Part shown: positions 1 through 8,269 of the stretch, piece by piece
How the letters are laid out: every line of letters begins with the position of its first letter
Numbering within the stretch: the stretch's first letter is position 1
Assembly: GCA_963642885.1 (NCBI GenBank)
Contig: CAVIJI010000011.1
Span: 1-57,266 of the forward strand
Reading direction: 5' to 3'
Source: UMGS1696 sp963642885
GTDB lineage: Bacteria > Bacillota > Clostridia > Oscillospirales > CAG-272
Length of the DNA: 57,266 nucleotides
Made by a program: the position numbers and the translations under genes
Notes under the pieces: model-generated
The model's database searches: none
The model's input: only the letters and a program-made list of their open reading frames with translations
What the model was told of the DNA's origin: nothing

Positions 1-1
1 A

Positions 2-475
2 ATTTACGCAGGAACATGTTCCTCTCTCGATGCACTTGCAGACGGTGCTGTAGTAGCTGTTCCCAATGACACAACAAACGAAGCGAGAGCACGTCTTCTT
101 CTCGCCGATAACGGACTCATCGAGCTCAAGGAAGGCGCAGGCCTTACAGCCACAAAGCAGGATATCGTTTCCAATCCGAAGAACCTTGATATCCGTGAAA
201 TGGAAGCCGCTCTCGTTCCCACAGTTCTCAACGAAGTTGATATTGCCGTAATTAACGGTAACTACGCTATCGGTGCCGGACTTAAGGTTTCCGATGCACT
301 CGCAGCAGAAAAGTCCGAATCCACCGCAGCACAGACCTATGCAAACATCGTTGCCGTTAAAGAAGGCAGCGAAAGCTCCGAAAAGATTCAGGCTCTCGTT
401 GAAGCTATCACATCCGAAACAGTAAAGGAATACATCAACTCCACATACGACGGAGCTGTTGTTCCGATTTTCTGA
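2..475 (+). CDS. MetQ/NlpA-type substrate-binding lipoprotein, C-terminal part
   Basis: This is the 3' part of a gene that enters from the left edge; the frame is open from base 2 to a TGA at 473-475 (157 codons visible). The visible protein matches the second lobe of the NlpA/MetQ family, the binding protein of methionine-type ABC importers. Family-like stretches are NPKNLDIREMEAALVPT, VDIAVINGNYAIGAGL and the tail YINSTYDGAVVPIF. The signal peptide and lipobox lie outside the window. Its ABC partners (MetN and MetI types) are not downstream, since a terminator follows, so they would have to lie upstream or elsewhere. The substrate (methionine or another amino acid) cannot be read from this part. 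Confidence 0.85.
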   Translation: MYAGTCSSLDALADGAVVAVPNDTTNEARARLLLADNGLIELKEGAGLTATKQDIVSNPKNLDIREMEAALVPTVLNEVDIAVINGNYAIGAGLKVSDALAAEKSESTAAQTYANIVAVKEGSESSEKIQALVEAITSETVKEYINSTYDGAVVPIF

Positions 476-514
476 TAACATTTTCCGATAATCCGATTCC
501 GTAAACAGTTACAC

Positions 515-553
515 AGCCATGCTCGTTTCCCGTGGAATGAGCATGGCTTTTTG
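515..553 (+). terminator. Rho-independent terminator after the MetQ-like gene
   Basis: A 10-bp perfect stem (AGCCATGCTC at 515-524 with GAGCATGGCT at 539-548) is followed by a T-rich run. It sits 40 bases after the stop codon and ends the transcript entering from the left. Confidence 0.85.
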
Positions 554-615
554 TTATTATCAATTTATACCGATATATTTCGTTTAAATGTAACTTTTAC
601 GAAATGCACATCCTA

Positions 616-644
616 TTGCAAACCATTCCTTATTATGCTATAAT
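616..644 (+). promoter_or_regulatory. Sigma-A-type promoter for lipoprotein plus nucleoside hydrolase operon
   Basis: TTGCAA (616-621), 17-bp spacer, TATAAT (639-644). The predicted start near 651 leaves a leader of about 30 bases before the ATG at 681. Confidence 0.75.
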
Positions 645-680
645 TGTACATATAATTTACATATAGGATTGTTCATCATA

Positions 681-2201
681 ATGATTATGAAAAGAATCGT
701 GTCAGCCTTTATTGTGCTGACTTTGCTTATTACATCAACCTCATGCGGGTTTATTATAGTAAATGACATGTCCGACGGCTATGATACCGCAGAAACAACC
801 GAGTCCACCGTAAGCGAGGCTGAAAGCGATGCCACAGGCGATGTGAATAATGTATCCTCGGATAAGTCCGATGCGAAATACGAACAATATGTTTCAGACG
901 TTGACAAGAAAGCCTTATCCGAGCAGTATCTTTCGGAACTTCCCCAACGTGATTATGACGGTGCCGTCTTTTTTATTACCACAACGGACAAAAGCTTTAT
1001 CGCTCCCGACGATACGGGAAACACGGTTTCGCGTCTTGCTATGATAAGAAACGCGAACGTCGAGGAAATGCTCAACATAAACCTTATTGTTACCGTTGCC
1101 GACAGCGGTACAATGCTGACGGATTTGAAAAACGCCATTGCCTCTGATTCTTACTATACAGATCTTCTGATGCTTCCGATTTATACGGTAGGCTCCTTCA
1201 GAATGGCGGATACACTGATTAACATGCGCACACTCCCGTTTTTCGATCTCGACAAGCCGTACTTCAACGCTATGTCGTCCGACATGACCTCAGGCGGCTA
1301 CTCCACATACGGCGTAGCGGGTGACGCGTCTATCTCCCCGTCATCATTTTCGGCGGTATTTATGAATAAAACGGTGATTTCCGAAGCGGGAGCGAATATA
1401 GACGAAATTTACTCCTCCGCAAACAACGGAACATGGACATGGGATATGTATTTATCCGTTGTCGATAAAGTCAAGCTGCTAAACGAAAACTCGGGCACAG
1501 CATACTATACGACGACAGCGGAAAACACCGCTTCGAGACTGACCGACCTTGTTTTCAAATCAAGCGGAAACGATTATATCAGCGCGGGAGTCAGACGTGT
1601 GCCCATAGTCGGTTATACCGTCAAGAGCACAAAGAAAACCATGGAAAACCTGTACAAGCTTTACAATGACGACAGCAGAATAACGGACTCAAGTGCGGGA
1701 GCGATTAATATATTCTCAAAGGGCGAATCCGCGTTTCTCATCGAATACCTCGATGTTATGCCTGATATAGCATCCTCTTGTGCAGAATGGACTCTTCTTC
1801 CCTTACCCAAGGAAGATGAGAGGGACGAGTACCGCACCCTAATCGCGAATACGGAATCCGTTTTCGCGGTTCCGATTAATCATACAAACGGAGAATTCGC
1901 CGCTATTACATTATCATATCTGAATGCGGCATCGTACGGGTATATCTACGATGAGTATGTCGAATACAACATGTATCATGTGCTTCGTGACAATAACAGT
2001 GTAAACATGCTCGATTTAATACTCGACACTCCCACATTTGATTTCGCCTTCGCGTTCGGAAACGCTTATCCCACAATCGCACAAGCCACATATCAACTCA
2101 TTCGCGACTGTGCGTCGAAAAATAATCTTTCCGAATTCTTTAATGACAGAAAATCAACCGCAAATGACACCATGCGAAAATATTTCGACTTACGTTACTG
2201 A
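681..2201 (+). CDS. Solute-binding-like lipoprotein (paralogue 1, divergent)
   Basis: Predicted exported lipoprotein of about 506 residues. It starts with a basic-hydrophobic signal and a Cys after ITSTS (a poor lipobox), then an acidic Ser/Thr/Glu-rich linker, then a globular domain. An in-frame TTG lies at 669, but AGGA at 665-668 is better spaced for the ATG at 681. The domain resembles the other four binding lipoproteins in this window: YLSELPQRDYDG near the start, the GTWTWDMYLSVVDK segment, and a tail with WTLLPLPK. Unlike the others it lacks the acidic DxDGDG-type loop. It is co-transcribed with a nucleoside hydrolase 11 bases downstream, which hints at a nucleoside-related or sugar ligand; that is inference. 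No permease or ATPase gene is adjacent. Confidence 0.75.
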   Translation: MIMKRIVSAFIVLTLLITSTSCGFIIVNDMSDGYDTAETTESTVSEAESDATGDVNNVSSDKSDAKYEQYVSDVDKKALSEQYLSELPQRDYDGAVFFITTTDKSFIAPDDTGNTVSRLAMIRNANVEEMLNINLIVTVADSGTMLTDLKNAIASDSYYTDLLMLPIYTVGSFRMADTLINMRTLPFFDLDKPYFNAMSSDMTSGGYSTYGVAGDASISPSSFSAVFMNKTVISEAGANIDEIYSSANNGTWTWDMYLSVVDKVKLLNENSGTAYYTTTAENTASRLTDLVFKSSGNDYISAGVRRVPIVGYTVKSTKKTMENLYKLYNDDSRITDSSAGAINIFSKGESAFLIEYLDVMPDIASSCAEWTLLPLPKEDERDEYRTLIANTESVFAVPINHTNGEFAAITLSYLNAASYGYIYDEYVEYNMYHVLRDNNSVNMLDLILDTPTFDFAFAFGNAYPTIAQATYQLIRDCASKNNLSEFFNDRKSTANDTMRKYFDLRY

Positions 2202-2212
2202 GGAGGTAACAC

Positions 2213-3103
2213 ATGAACATCAAAGAAGAACTCAAAAAAGACGGAATCAAACGTGTGATTCTCGACACCGACACCTACAATGAGATTGATGACCAATTCG
2301 CGCTGGCGCTTTCCATGCTTGCACGTGACAGAATCAATCTTGTATGTGTAACCGCCGCTCCGTTTCACAATGAAAATAGCACTTCTTTCGCAGACGGCAT
2401 GGAAAGAAGCTACCGTGAAATCGGAATCTGCACTTCTCTTGTAGCAAAATCACACGGCGTGAGCATACCGCCGTACTATCGCGGCTCAACCGAAAGACTG
2501 CCCGACGAAAACACTCCCGTAGAGAGCGAAGCCGCACATGCAATCGCCAAGCATGTCAATGAATCGGATGAGCTGACTTATGTTGTAGCTATTGGAGCTA
2601 TCACAAATGTCGCTTCCGCCGTCCTTCTACATCCCGAAATCAAAGATAAAATTGCCGTTATATGGCTCGGTGCCAACGCGAAGTGGTTCTGCGGCGGAGA
2701 ATTCAATTTAAACGGCGATGTCAATGCCGCAAACGCACTTTTCGCGTCAGGCGTACCGTTCTTACTCTTCCCGTGCGACGGAGTTGTCAGCCACCTTATT
2801 CTGAACATCAACGAGCTTGAGCATTTTCTGCGCGGAAACTCCGAGCTCGGTGATTACCTGTGCGATAATGTTGCCGAATGCAAACCGAGAGGTGCCTTAT
2901 CATGGAGCCGTGTTATCTGGGATATATCGACAATCTGCGGTGTCATCGATCCCGACAGCTTCTCCGAATCAATCGCCCCTCGTCCTCACGTTAATCCCGA
3001 TTATTCATACACCTTCGGAGCATATCCCGGTGAGATAGAGCACGTTGACCATGTATACCGTGACAGAATGTTCTCGGTTCTGTTCGGCAGACTTATGAAG
3101 TAA
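2213..3103 (+). CDS. Nucleoside hydrolase (IUNH family)
   Basis: Predicted cytoplasmic N-ribosyl hydrolase of the inosine-uridine nucleoside hydrolase fold, 296 residues, a normal length for the family. The N-terminal calcium-binding signature, usually DTDPGxDDxxA, appears here as VILDTDTYNEIDDQFALAL, with the Asp cluster kept but the Pro-Gly replaced by Thr-Tyr-Asn-Glu. A mid-region VVAIGAITNVASAV matches the family segment that contacts the ribose. Strong ribosome binding site (GAGGAGGTAAC) before the ATG. It forms an operon with the lipoprotein upstream (11-base gap) and is followed by a terminator. The variant signature suggests an atypical substrate in the ribonucleoside-hydrolase-like group; the substrate is not predictable. 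Confidence 0.85.
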   Translation: MNIKEELKKDGIKRVILDTDTYNEIDDQFALALSMLARDRINLVCVTAAPFHNENSTSFADGMERSYREIGICTSLVAKSHGVSIPPYYRGSTERLPDENTPVESEAAHAIAKHVNESDELTYVVAIGAITNVASAVLLHPEIKDKIAVIWLGANAKWFCGGEFNLNGDVNAANALFASGVPFLLFPCDGVVSHLILNINELEHFLRGNSELGDYLCDNVAECKPRGALSWSRVIWDISTICGVIDPDSFSESIAPRPHVNPDYSYTFGAYPGEIEHVDHVYRDRMFSVLFGRLMK

Positions 3104-3115
3104 ATTTCGAATACA

Positions 3116-3165
3116 AAAAATCCTCATGCTCAGCTGAATATATCAGCGGCATGAGGATTTTTTTC
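3116..3165. terminator. Bidirectional terminator between convergent genes
   Basis: Stem AATCCTCATGC (3119-3129) pairs with GCATGAGGATT (about 3149-3159), with an A-run before and a T-run after, so it can serve both the nucleoside hydrolase operon (+) and the lipoprotein gene (-). Confidence 0.85.
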
Positions 3166-3185
3166 GTTATTTGGTTTTTCTCTGA

Positions 3186-4664
3186 TTACTGTGCGTTTTC
3201 GAGAATTGTGCTTATGGTTTTATCCATTGTTTTTTCAACCACCTTGGTTACTTTCTTTACAGCGGATGATATATCATCACTGCCGTTTGACGACTGTGTG
3301 CCGGGAACATCGAAAATTCCGCCCCAGCCGTAGAAGTTGGCAAGCTCAAACACACGTGAATTAAAGATAATATCGAGCATTTCCGAAGATTCCTCATCAC
3401 GAGCGGCTTTGGTTTTCAGTGTAACATCGTAGTATGCGGGAGTGAGGGTATACATCGATTCGGCTGACAGAGCCTCGAGGATTATACCTGTACGCTCGAC
3501 ATTTTCAGCTGTTACGGGTATTGCAAAGAAATTGGCACTCCAGCAGCTTACGGTGTTGTAGTAGTTTTCCTGTGCTTCATCATATTTAGGCGTAGGAAGA
3601 ATACCGAAATCATCTTCCATATTTCTGAAAAGTGTAACACGGTTAAGTCCTACGTATGAGAAGAGGCAGCGACCTTCGGTAAATACACCGTCGAGAATAT
3701 CCCAGTTCCAGTTTGTCGCAGCAGCTGTCAGGCAAAGGTTTGCGTTACCGTTTATCGCGTTTGCTTTGGCGTATGCGTCGACATAACGCTCTGAATCCAC
3801 TGCAAGAACAGGCATATCTTCTTCATCCTTTGTAAAGCAGCGTGCACCGGAACCGATCATATATGCCATAACGTCGAAGGATTCGCCTACGTTGCCCCAC
3901 TGGTCGCTTGTATCTCGTACACCGTCACCGTTTAAGTCAATGCATGCGGCTTCCATTGACGAGAGAAGCACATCCTGTGTCCATGTACCCTCTTTAACCA
4001 TATCATAGTAATTGCCGAGTCCTAAATCTTGCGCAAGTCTCTTATTAAACAGAATACTCCATGTTGCGTCATTATCCATAATATTCAAGTCGCCGCATGA
4101 CACAAACAGCTTGTTTGCAATAGAAAGTGATGAGTTGGCGTTTTGGTCGTACCACGGCTGTGATAAATCCATGTAGGGCACTTCATACAGATTGTAAAGC
4201 ATACCCTTTGTAATCATCGAGTTAATGCTAGCTCCCGCAAGAATTACGTCGAATGTATCTTCTCCTGCCGTTACAGCCTTTTCGGCATCGGCAACAGGCT
4301 CACCCGACTCGGCTCCGTACTCCTCCATTTTTATGTTATAACGCTCGCAAATGGTTAAATTTCTGTTGTAAACAGCATCGTTGATGGCTTCACCTGTCAG
4401 CTCGGAGGCATAGAAATCACGTGAAATCCAGTGTGTGCTTGAAGTACCCTTAGTCGCTCCTACGAATGTGTGACCTTCGAAATCACGTTCGGGCAAATCC
4501 GCAGTCAATCTTTCCGATTCCGTTTCCTCGACACTCGTTTCCTCGACTGAAGCTGTCTCCGCCGCGGCTGTTTCGTTTGTTTCCGAAGTTTCACTTCCCG
4601 ATGCACATCCGATTGTTGAGCACAGCATTGCGCAAATTAATAATAAGCTTATAGTTTTCTTCAT
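3186..4664 (-). CDS. Solute-binding lipoprotein (paralogue 2) with acidic calcium-type loop
   Basis: Exported lipoprotein of 492 residues. The signal peptide ends in a clean lipobox (STIG-C) and is followed by a Thr/Glu/Ser-rich linker of about 30 residues. The body matches family 1-type extracellular solute-binding proteins and shares blocks with the lipoproteins at 32384, 33974 and 47504: LPERDFEGHTF, GEAINDAVYNRNL, NDATWSILFNKRLAQDLG, EGTWTQDVL and FGILPTPKYDEAQ. An EF-hand/dockerin-like loop, DLNGDGVRDTSD, begins at D243; a comparable Ca-binding loop is known in the alginate-binding protein AlgQ2. It likely captures an oligosaccharide at the cell surface. No ABC permease or ATPase is nearby. 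Leader GGGGA upstream of the ATG fits a ribosome binding site. Confidence 0.8.
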   Translation of the reverse strand: MKKTISLLLICAMLCSTIGCASGSETSETNETAAAETASVEETSVEETESERLTADLPERDFEGHTFVGATKGTSSTHWISRDFYASELTGEAINDAVYNRNLTICERYNIKMEEYGAESGEPVADAEKAVTAGEDTFDVILAGASINSMITKGMLYNLYEVPYMDLSQPWYDQNANSSLSIANKLFVSCGDLNIMDNDATWSILFNKRLAQDLGLGNYYDMVKEGTWTQDVLLSSMEAACIDLNGDGVRDTSDQWGNVGESFDVMAYMIGSGARCFTKDEEDMPVLAVDSERYVDAYAKANAINGNANLCLTAAATNWNWDILDGVFTEGRCLFSYVGLNRVTLFRNMEDDFGILPTPKYDEAQENYYNTVSCWSANFFAIPVTAENVERTGIILEALSAESMYTLTPAYYDVTLKTKAARDEESSEMLDIIFNSRVFELANFYGWGGIFDVPGTQSSNGSDDISSAVKKVTKVVEKTMDKTISTILENAQ

Positions 4665-4745
4665 AATAAAATCCCCGTATGTCTTTATTTATTTTTATAC
4701 TTTCAAATGACAATGAGCTCACATTATCCTGTCGGCGAAGTTCAT

Positions 4746-6518
4746 TTAAAGAATCGCATCGAGCTCATCGATAGTTTTGTCGAATACCTTCATAGCGTTT
4801 TCGACAACCTCGGGAGACGTAAGATCTATTCCCGCTATTTTCAGTTCATCCAGAGGATATTCCGAACCGCCTGTTGTCAGGAACTTGAGATAATGCGATG
4901 CATCTCCCGATTCCACAATACCCGATGCTATAGCCACAGCTGACGAGAAACCTGTAGCATACTGATAAACGTAATATGCACTGTAGAAGTGAGGAATATA
5001 CGCCCACTCATATTTCAATGTGTCACGGAACTCTGCTTCGGGATAATACTGCTTAACAAGCTCCTCGTATACATCATTGAGGCATTCGGCGTTAATCGGA
5101 GTTCCGGCCGCTTCAAGAGCGTGTGCCTTATGCTCGAATTCGGCGAAAAGTGTCTGGCGGAATACGGTAGTGCGGAAGCCTTCGAGAAAATGATTGAGTA
5201 TATAAGCTCTGCGTTTTGTATCCGTCTCGGTACTAAGCAAATACTTGGTAAGCAAAACCTCATTGCATGTGGAGGCTACCTCGGCTACAAGAAGCTTGTA
5301 ATCGTGGTTGGCATAATCCTGAGTTTCGGACGAGAGATAAGAATGCATTGCGTGTCCGAGCTCGTGAGCCAGTGTAAACGCATCGTCGAGAGCATCGGAA
5401 TAATTGAGCTTAACGAAAGGATGAACACCGTATACACCGGCAGAGAACGCTCCTGATTCCTTTCCCGGTGTTTCGTAAACATCTATCCAGTTTTCGTTTA
5501 TGGCACGTCTGATAACGTCCTGATAAGGCTTGCCCAACGGAGCAACAGCTTCTACGACAATCTCACACGCCTTTTCGTACGGCATAGGATAATCGATATC
5601 CGCTACCATCGGTGTGTATAAATCATATACGTCAAGCTTTTCCAGTTTTAATGCTTTCTTTCTGAGCTTCAGATACTTGCTCATAATCGGAATGGATTTG
5701 TGAATAGCTTCGACAAGCGCGTCATATACCGATTCGGGCACATTTGAACCCGCGAGAGACGCTTCACGTGCGGAATTATATCCTCTGATCTGTGCGAATA
5801 CATTATCCTGCTTAACACTTCCGCTGTAAAGGGATGCTATTGTGTTGATGTATTTTCCGTACGTACCGAACATTGCTTCAAACGCATTTTCACGAAGAGT
5901 TCTGTCGGGTGATTCACGCATAACGGTAAAGTTGCCGCTGCTTAATTCATATTCTTTTCCATCGGAATCCTTGATTTTCGGTATTTCCATTTCCACATCG
6001 GTAAACATTCCGTATGTATCGGAGGGAGTACCCGTGATTTTTCCCATCATCGCAAGGATACCTTCGCTCTTCTCATCAAGGACGTGTGCTCTGAGTCGTG
6101 TCGCATCCTCTACAATGTGCTTATATTTCTTCATTCTATCGGATTTCATGTACTCGTTTAACGTGTCCTGCGGTATGCTCATCAGCTCCGGCTCGAAAAA
6201 CGCAGTCGCGGAGTTTATTTTAACGGCCAGCATATTTACTCTGTCGCACATAACCTGAGCTTCGCTGTCTCCGCCGTCTATTGTCTTTTTCAAAAACGCA
6301 TAGTCGGCTACGGGTTCGAATTTCTCGTAGAAAGCAAAGGTCTTATCGTAAGCGGACGCGAGCTTGTCAGCACTCTCGCCGAGTGTTCCCTTCAGTGCGG
6401 AAAGTGTCGGTATTTCGTTTTCGAGAGCTGTGTATGCGTTTTCCCACGACTCTTTTGTTTTAAAAATATGGGTAAAATCCCATTTTAAACTTTCAGGTAC
6501 ATCATTTCTGTTTTTCAT
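4746..6518 (-). CDS. pepF: Oligoendopeptidase F (M3 metallopeptidase)
   Basis: Predicted cytoplasmic zinc endopeptidase that trims short peptides, about 590 residues, usual for PepF. The zinc motif is H385-E-L-G-H389 within the sequence TLAHELGHAMHSYL, with a third ligand candidate E413 in VAEVASTCNE. The C-terminal KYEWAYIPHFYSAYYVYQYA block is typical of PepF. The start was set at 6518 because AAAGGA lies 6 bases upstream of that ATG; an in-frame ATG at 6533 has no such site. It is transcribed alone, convergent with nothing, 27 bases after the flippase-gene end on the same strand's far side. Reading is intact. Confidence 0.93.
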   Translation of the reverse strand: MKNRNDVPESLKWDFTHIFKTKESWENAYTALENEIPTLSALKGTLGESADKLASAYDKTFAFYEKFEPVADYAFLKKTIDGGDSEAQVMCDRVNMLAVKINSATAFFEPELMSIPQDTLNEYMKSDRMKKYKHIVEDATRLRAHVLDEKSEGILAMMGKITGTPSDTYGMFTDVEMEIPKIKDSDGKEYELSSGNFTVMRESPDRTLRENAFEAMFGTYGKYINTIASLYSGSVKQDNVFAQIRGYNSAREASLAGSNVPESVYDALVEAIHKSIPIMSKYLKLRKKALKLEKLDVYDLYTPMVADIDYPMPYEKACEIVVEAVAPLGKPYQDVIRRAINENWIDVYETPGKESGAFSAGVYGVHPFVKLNYSDALDDAFTLAHELGHAMHSYLSSETQDYANHDYKLLVAEVASTCNEVLLTKYLLSTETDTKRRAYILNHFLEGFRTTVFRQTLFAEFEHKAHALEAAGTPINAECLNDVYEELVKQYYPEAEFRDTLKYEWAYIPHFYSAYYVYQYATGFSSAVAIASGIVESGDASHYLKFLTTGGSEYPLDELKIAGIDLTSPEVVENAMKVFDKTIDELDAIL

Positions 6519-6575
6519 AATATATCCTTTCATTAAATAATTTGTTTAATCGAATAAGCCGTCAATCTTCCTGTC

Positions 6576-8189
6576 TCAGCTTCTTCTGAGTATCGATTTA
6601 AGCTCTTTAACGGTAAAAATCTTAAATACAATAACGAGAACCGCATATAAAAGTGCCGCAAGAACTATCGATATAAGACCGCCGATTCTCACGCCGAGCG
6701 CGCCTGCCAGCGGTATGTAAATAAGATATGCGAACACACCCATAATTACCGCAGCCGCCGCAATTTTAGCCGTATTAATCAATATTACTCCGCAGCCCTT
6801 CATATACTTTCTGAGGAACATAAGATTCATGACAATCATAACAACATAGCATACGCAGGTCGCGATAGGTGCACCCATAATATTTACGGAATCGAATCCG
6901 ACAAGCACGGCGTTCAGCGCACATTTTACCGCGCCACCAACGCAAAGGCTCATAAGAGGCTTATTTACCTGTCCGAACGATTGGAGAATCGCTCCGCTGA
7001 TAGAAACAACGGCGTAAAGGATAACGGCTATGCCGAATACCGCGAGTAGAGGCGCTCCCGCATCCGCTTCCTCGGGTGTTCTGAAGTAAATTATGTTCAT
7101 TATGGGTTCTGCGAGTATCGCTATGCCCACGCCTGCGGGAAGAGCGAGCATCATGGCGTACTTAAAGCAGTTGGTAAGATTCTTTGCCACACCATCATCA
7201 TCCTTTGCCGTATAGGCGGCAGTAAGAATGGGAAGAATGCTCACCGTAAAAGGTACGATAAACGCAGAGGGAAAATTGAATATCTTCTTCGCGTTTCCGA
7301 ATACCCCGTACAGCCAGTTTGCTTTTTCGTATGTATATCCGAGCCCGTCCTGAAGGACACGCATGATGACAGTCGTATCAATCAGATTCACAAGGCTCAT
7401 AACGGATGCACCGAGCGACACCGGAATCGCTATTCTGAATAATTCTTTGATAATAGCCTTGTCTCCGCGCACGGGCATACCCGACTTTTCTTCCCCTTTC
7501 GAGAAGTTGTGTTTTCCGACAAGAAGATACACAACGGCAAGTACCGCACCAAGCGAAACACCCATTATAGCACCTGCGGAACCGCCGACGTATGCCAGCT
7601 CCGTTTTAAGCAATATGTACGCAAGCGCACAGCCTAAAATCAGCTTTGCGAAAGCTTCGATAACCTGCGACACCGCAGTATACTTCATAATGGAGTGCCC
7701 CTGAAAATATCCTCTTAATGCGGACATGACAAATGAGCAGAACGCCGTCACGGCGAGAACTCTTATTGACATTCCCGCATTGGGACTTTTAATAATCGAA
7801 GCAAAAGCATCGGCTCCGAAGAACATAACCGCGGCTATTACGGCACCTATCAACGTGAAAATCCGCAATGATACCGTATATATTCTCTCCGCCTCGTCGG
7901 TATTCCCGGACACGAGCGTTTCGCTTATCATTCTCGATACCGCAACAGGTAAACCTGCCGACGCCAGTACGGCAAACATATTATAAATATCATAAGCGGC
8001 GTAAAAGTAACCCATTCCCTCTCCGCCGAGCATATTCGATATCGGTATGGTAAAGAGAAGTCCCGCCAGCTTTACGAATGCGGTGGATATTGTAAGTATA
8101 AAAGCACTCTCGAGCAATGAACCTTTTTTGTTTGTATTTTTCAGTTTAAACCCTTCTTTTTTATAAAAATCACATGGTAATTTTATCAC
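6576..8189 (-). CDS. MOP-superfamily flippase, SpoVB/polysaccharide-export type
   Basis: Polytopic membrane protein with about 14 hydrophobic segments, matching the SpoVB/MurJ-like branch of the MOP superfamily, which moves lipid-linked wall or polysaccharide precursors across the membrane. Family-like N-terminal text includes SAFILTISTAFVKLAGLLF, ISNMLGGEGMGYFYAAYD and AGLPVAVSRMISE. Length is up to 537 residues. The start is uncertain: the GTG at 8189 has a weak ribosome binding site, whereas a good site (AAGAAGGG, 8151-8158 on the plus strand) sits 6 bases before a CTG at 8144, which would shorten the protein to 522 residues. It lies between pepF and sbcC on the same strand. SpoVB itself acts in spore cortex formation, but orthology is not certain. 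Confidence 0.85.
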   Translation of the reverse strand: MIKLPCDFYKKEGFKLKNTNKKGSLLESAFILTISTAFVKLAGLLFTIPISNMLGGEGMGYFYAAYDIYNMFAVLASAGLPVAVSRMISETLVSGNTDEAERIYTVSLRIFTLIGAVIAAVMFFGADAFASIIKSPNAGMSIRVLAVTAFCSFVMSALRGYFQGHSIMKYTAVSQVIEAFAKLILGCALAYILLKTELAYVGGSAGAIMGVSLGAVLAVVYLLVGKHNFSKGEEKSGMPVRGDKAIIKELFRIAIPVSLGASVMSLVNLIDTTVIMRVLQDGLGYTYEKANWLYGVFGNAKKIFNFPSAFIVPFTVSILPILTAAYTAKDDDGVAKNLTNCFKYAMMLALPAGVGIAILAEPIMNIIYFRTPEEADAGAPLLAVFGIAVILYAVVSISGAILQSFGQVNKPLMSLCVGGAVKCALNAVLVGFDSVNIMGAPIATCVCYVVMIVMNLMFLRKYMKGCGVILINTAKIAAAAVIMGVFAYLIYIPLAGALGVRIGGLISIVLAALLYAVLVIVFKIFTVKELKSILRRS

Positions 8190-8269
8190 ATGAGCATCTC
8201 AAAGTCAATATTCGAGGCTTATCTTTAACATACCGACGGAAAATCTCATGCGTATTTTTACATAAATAT

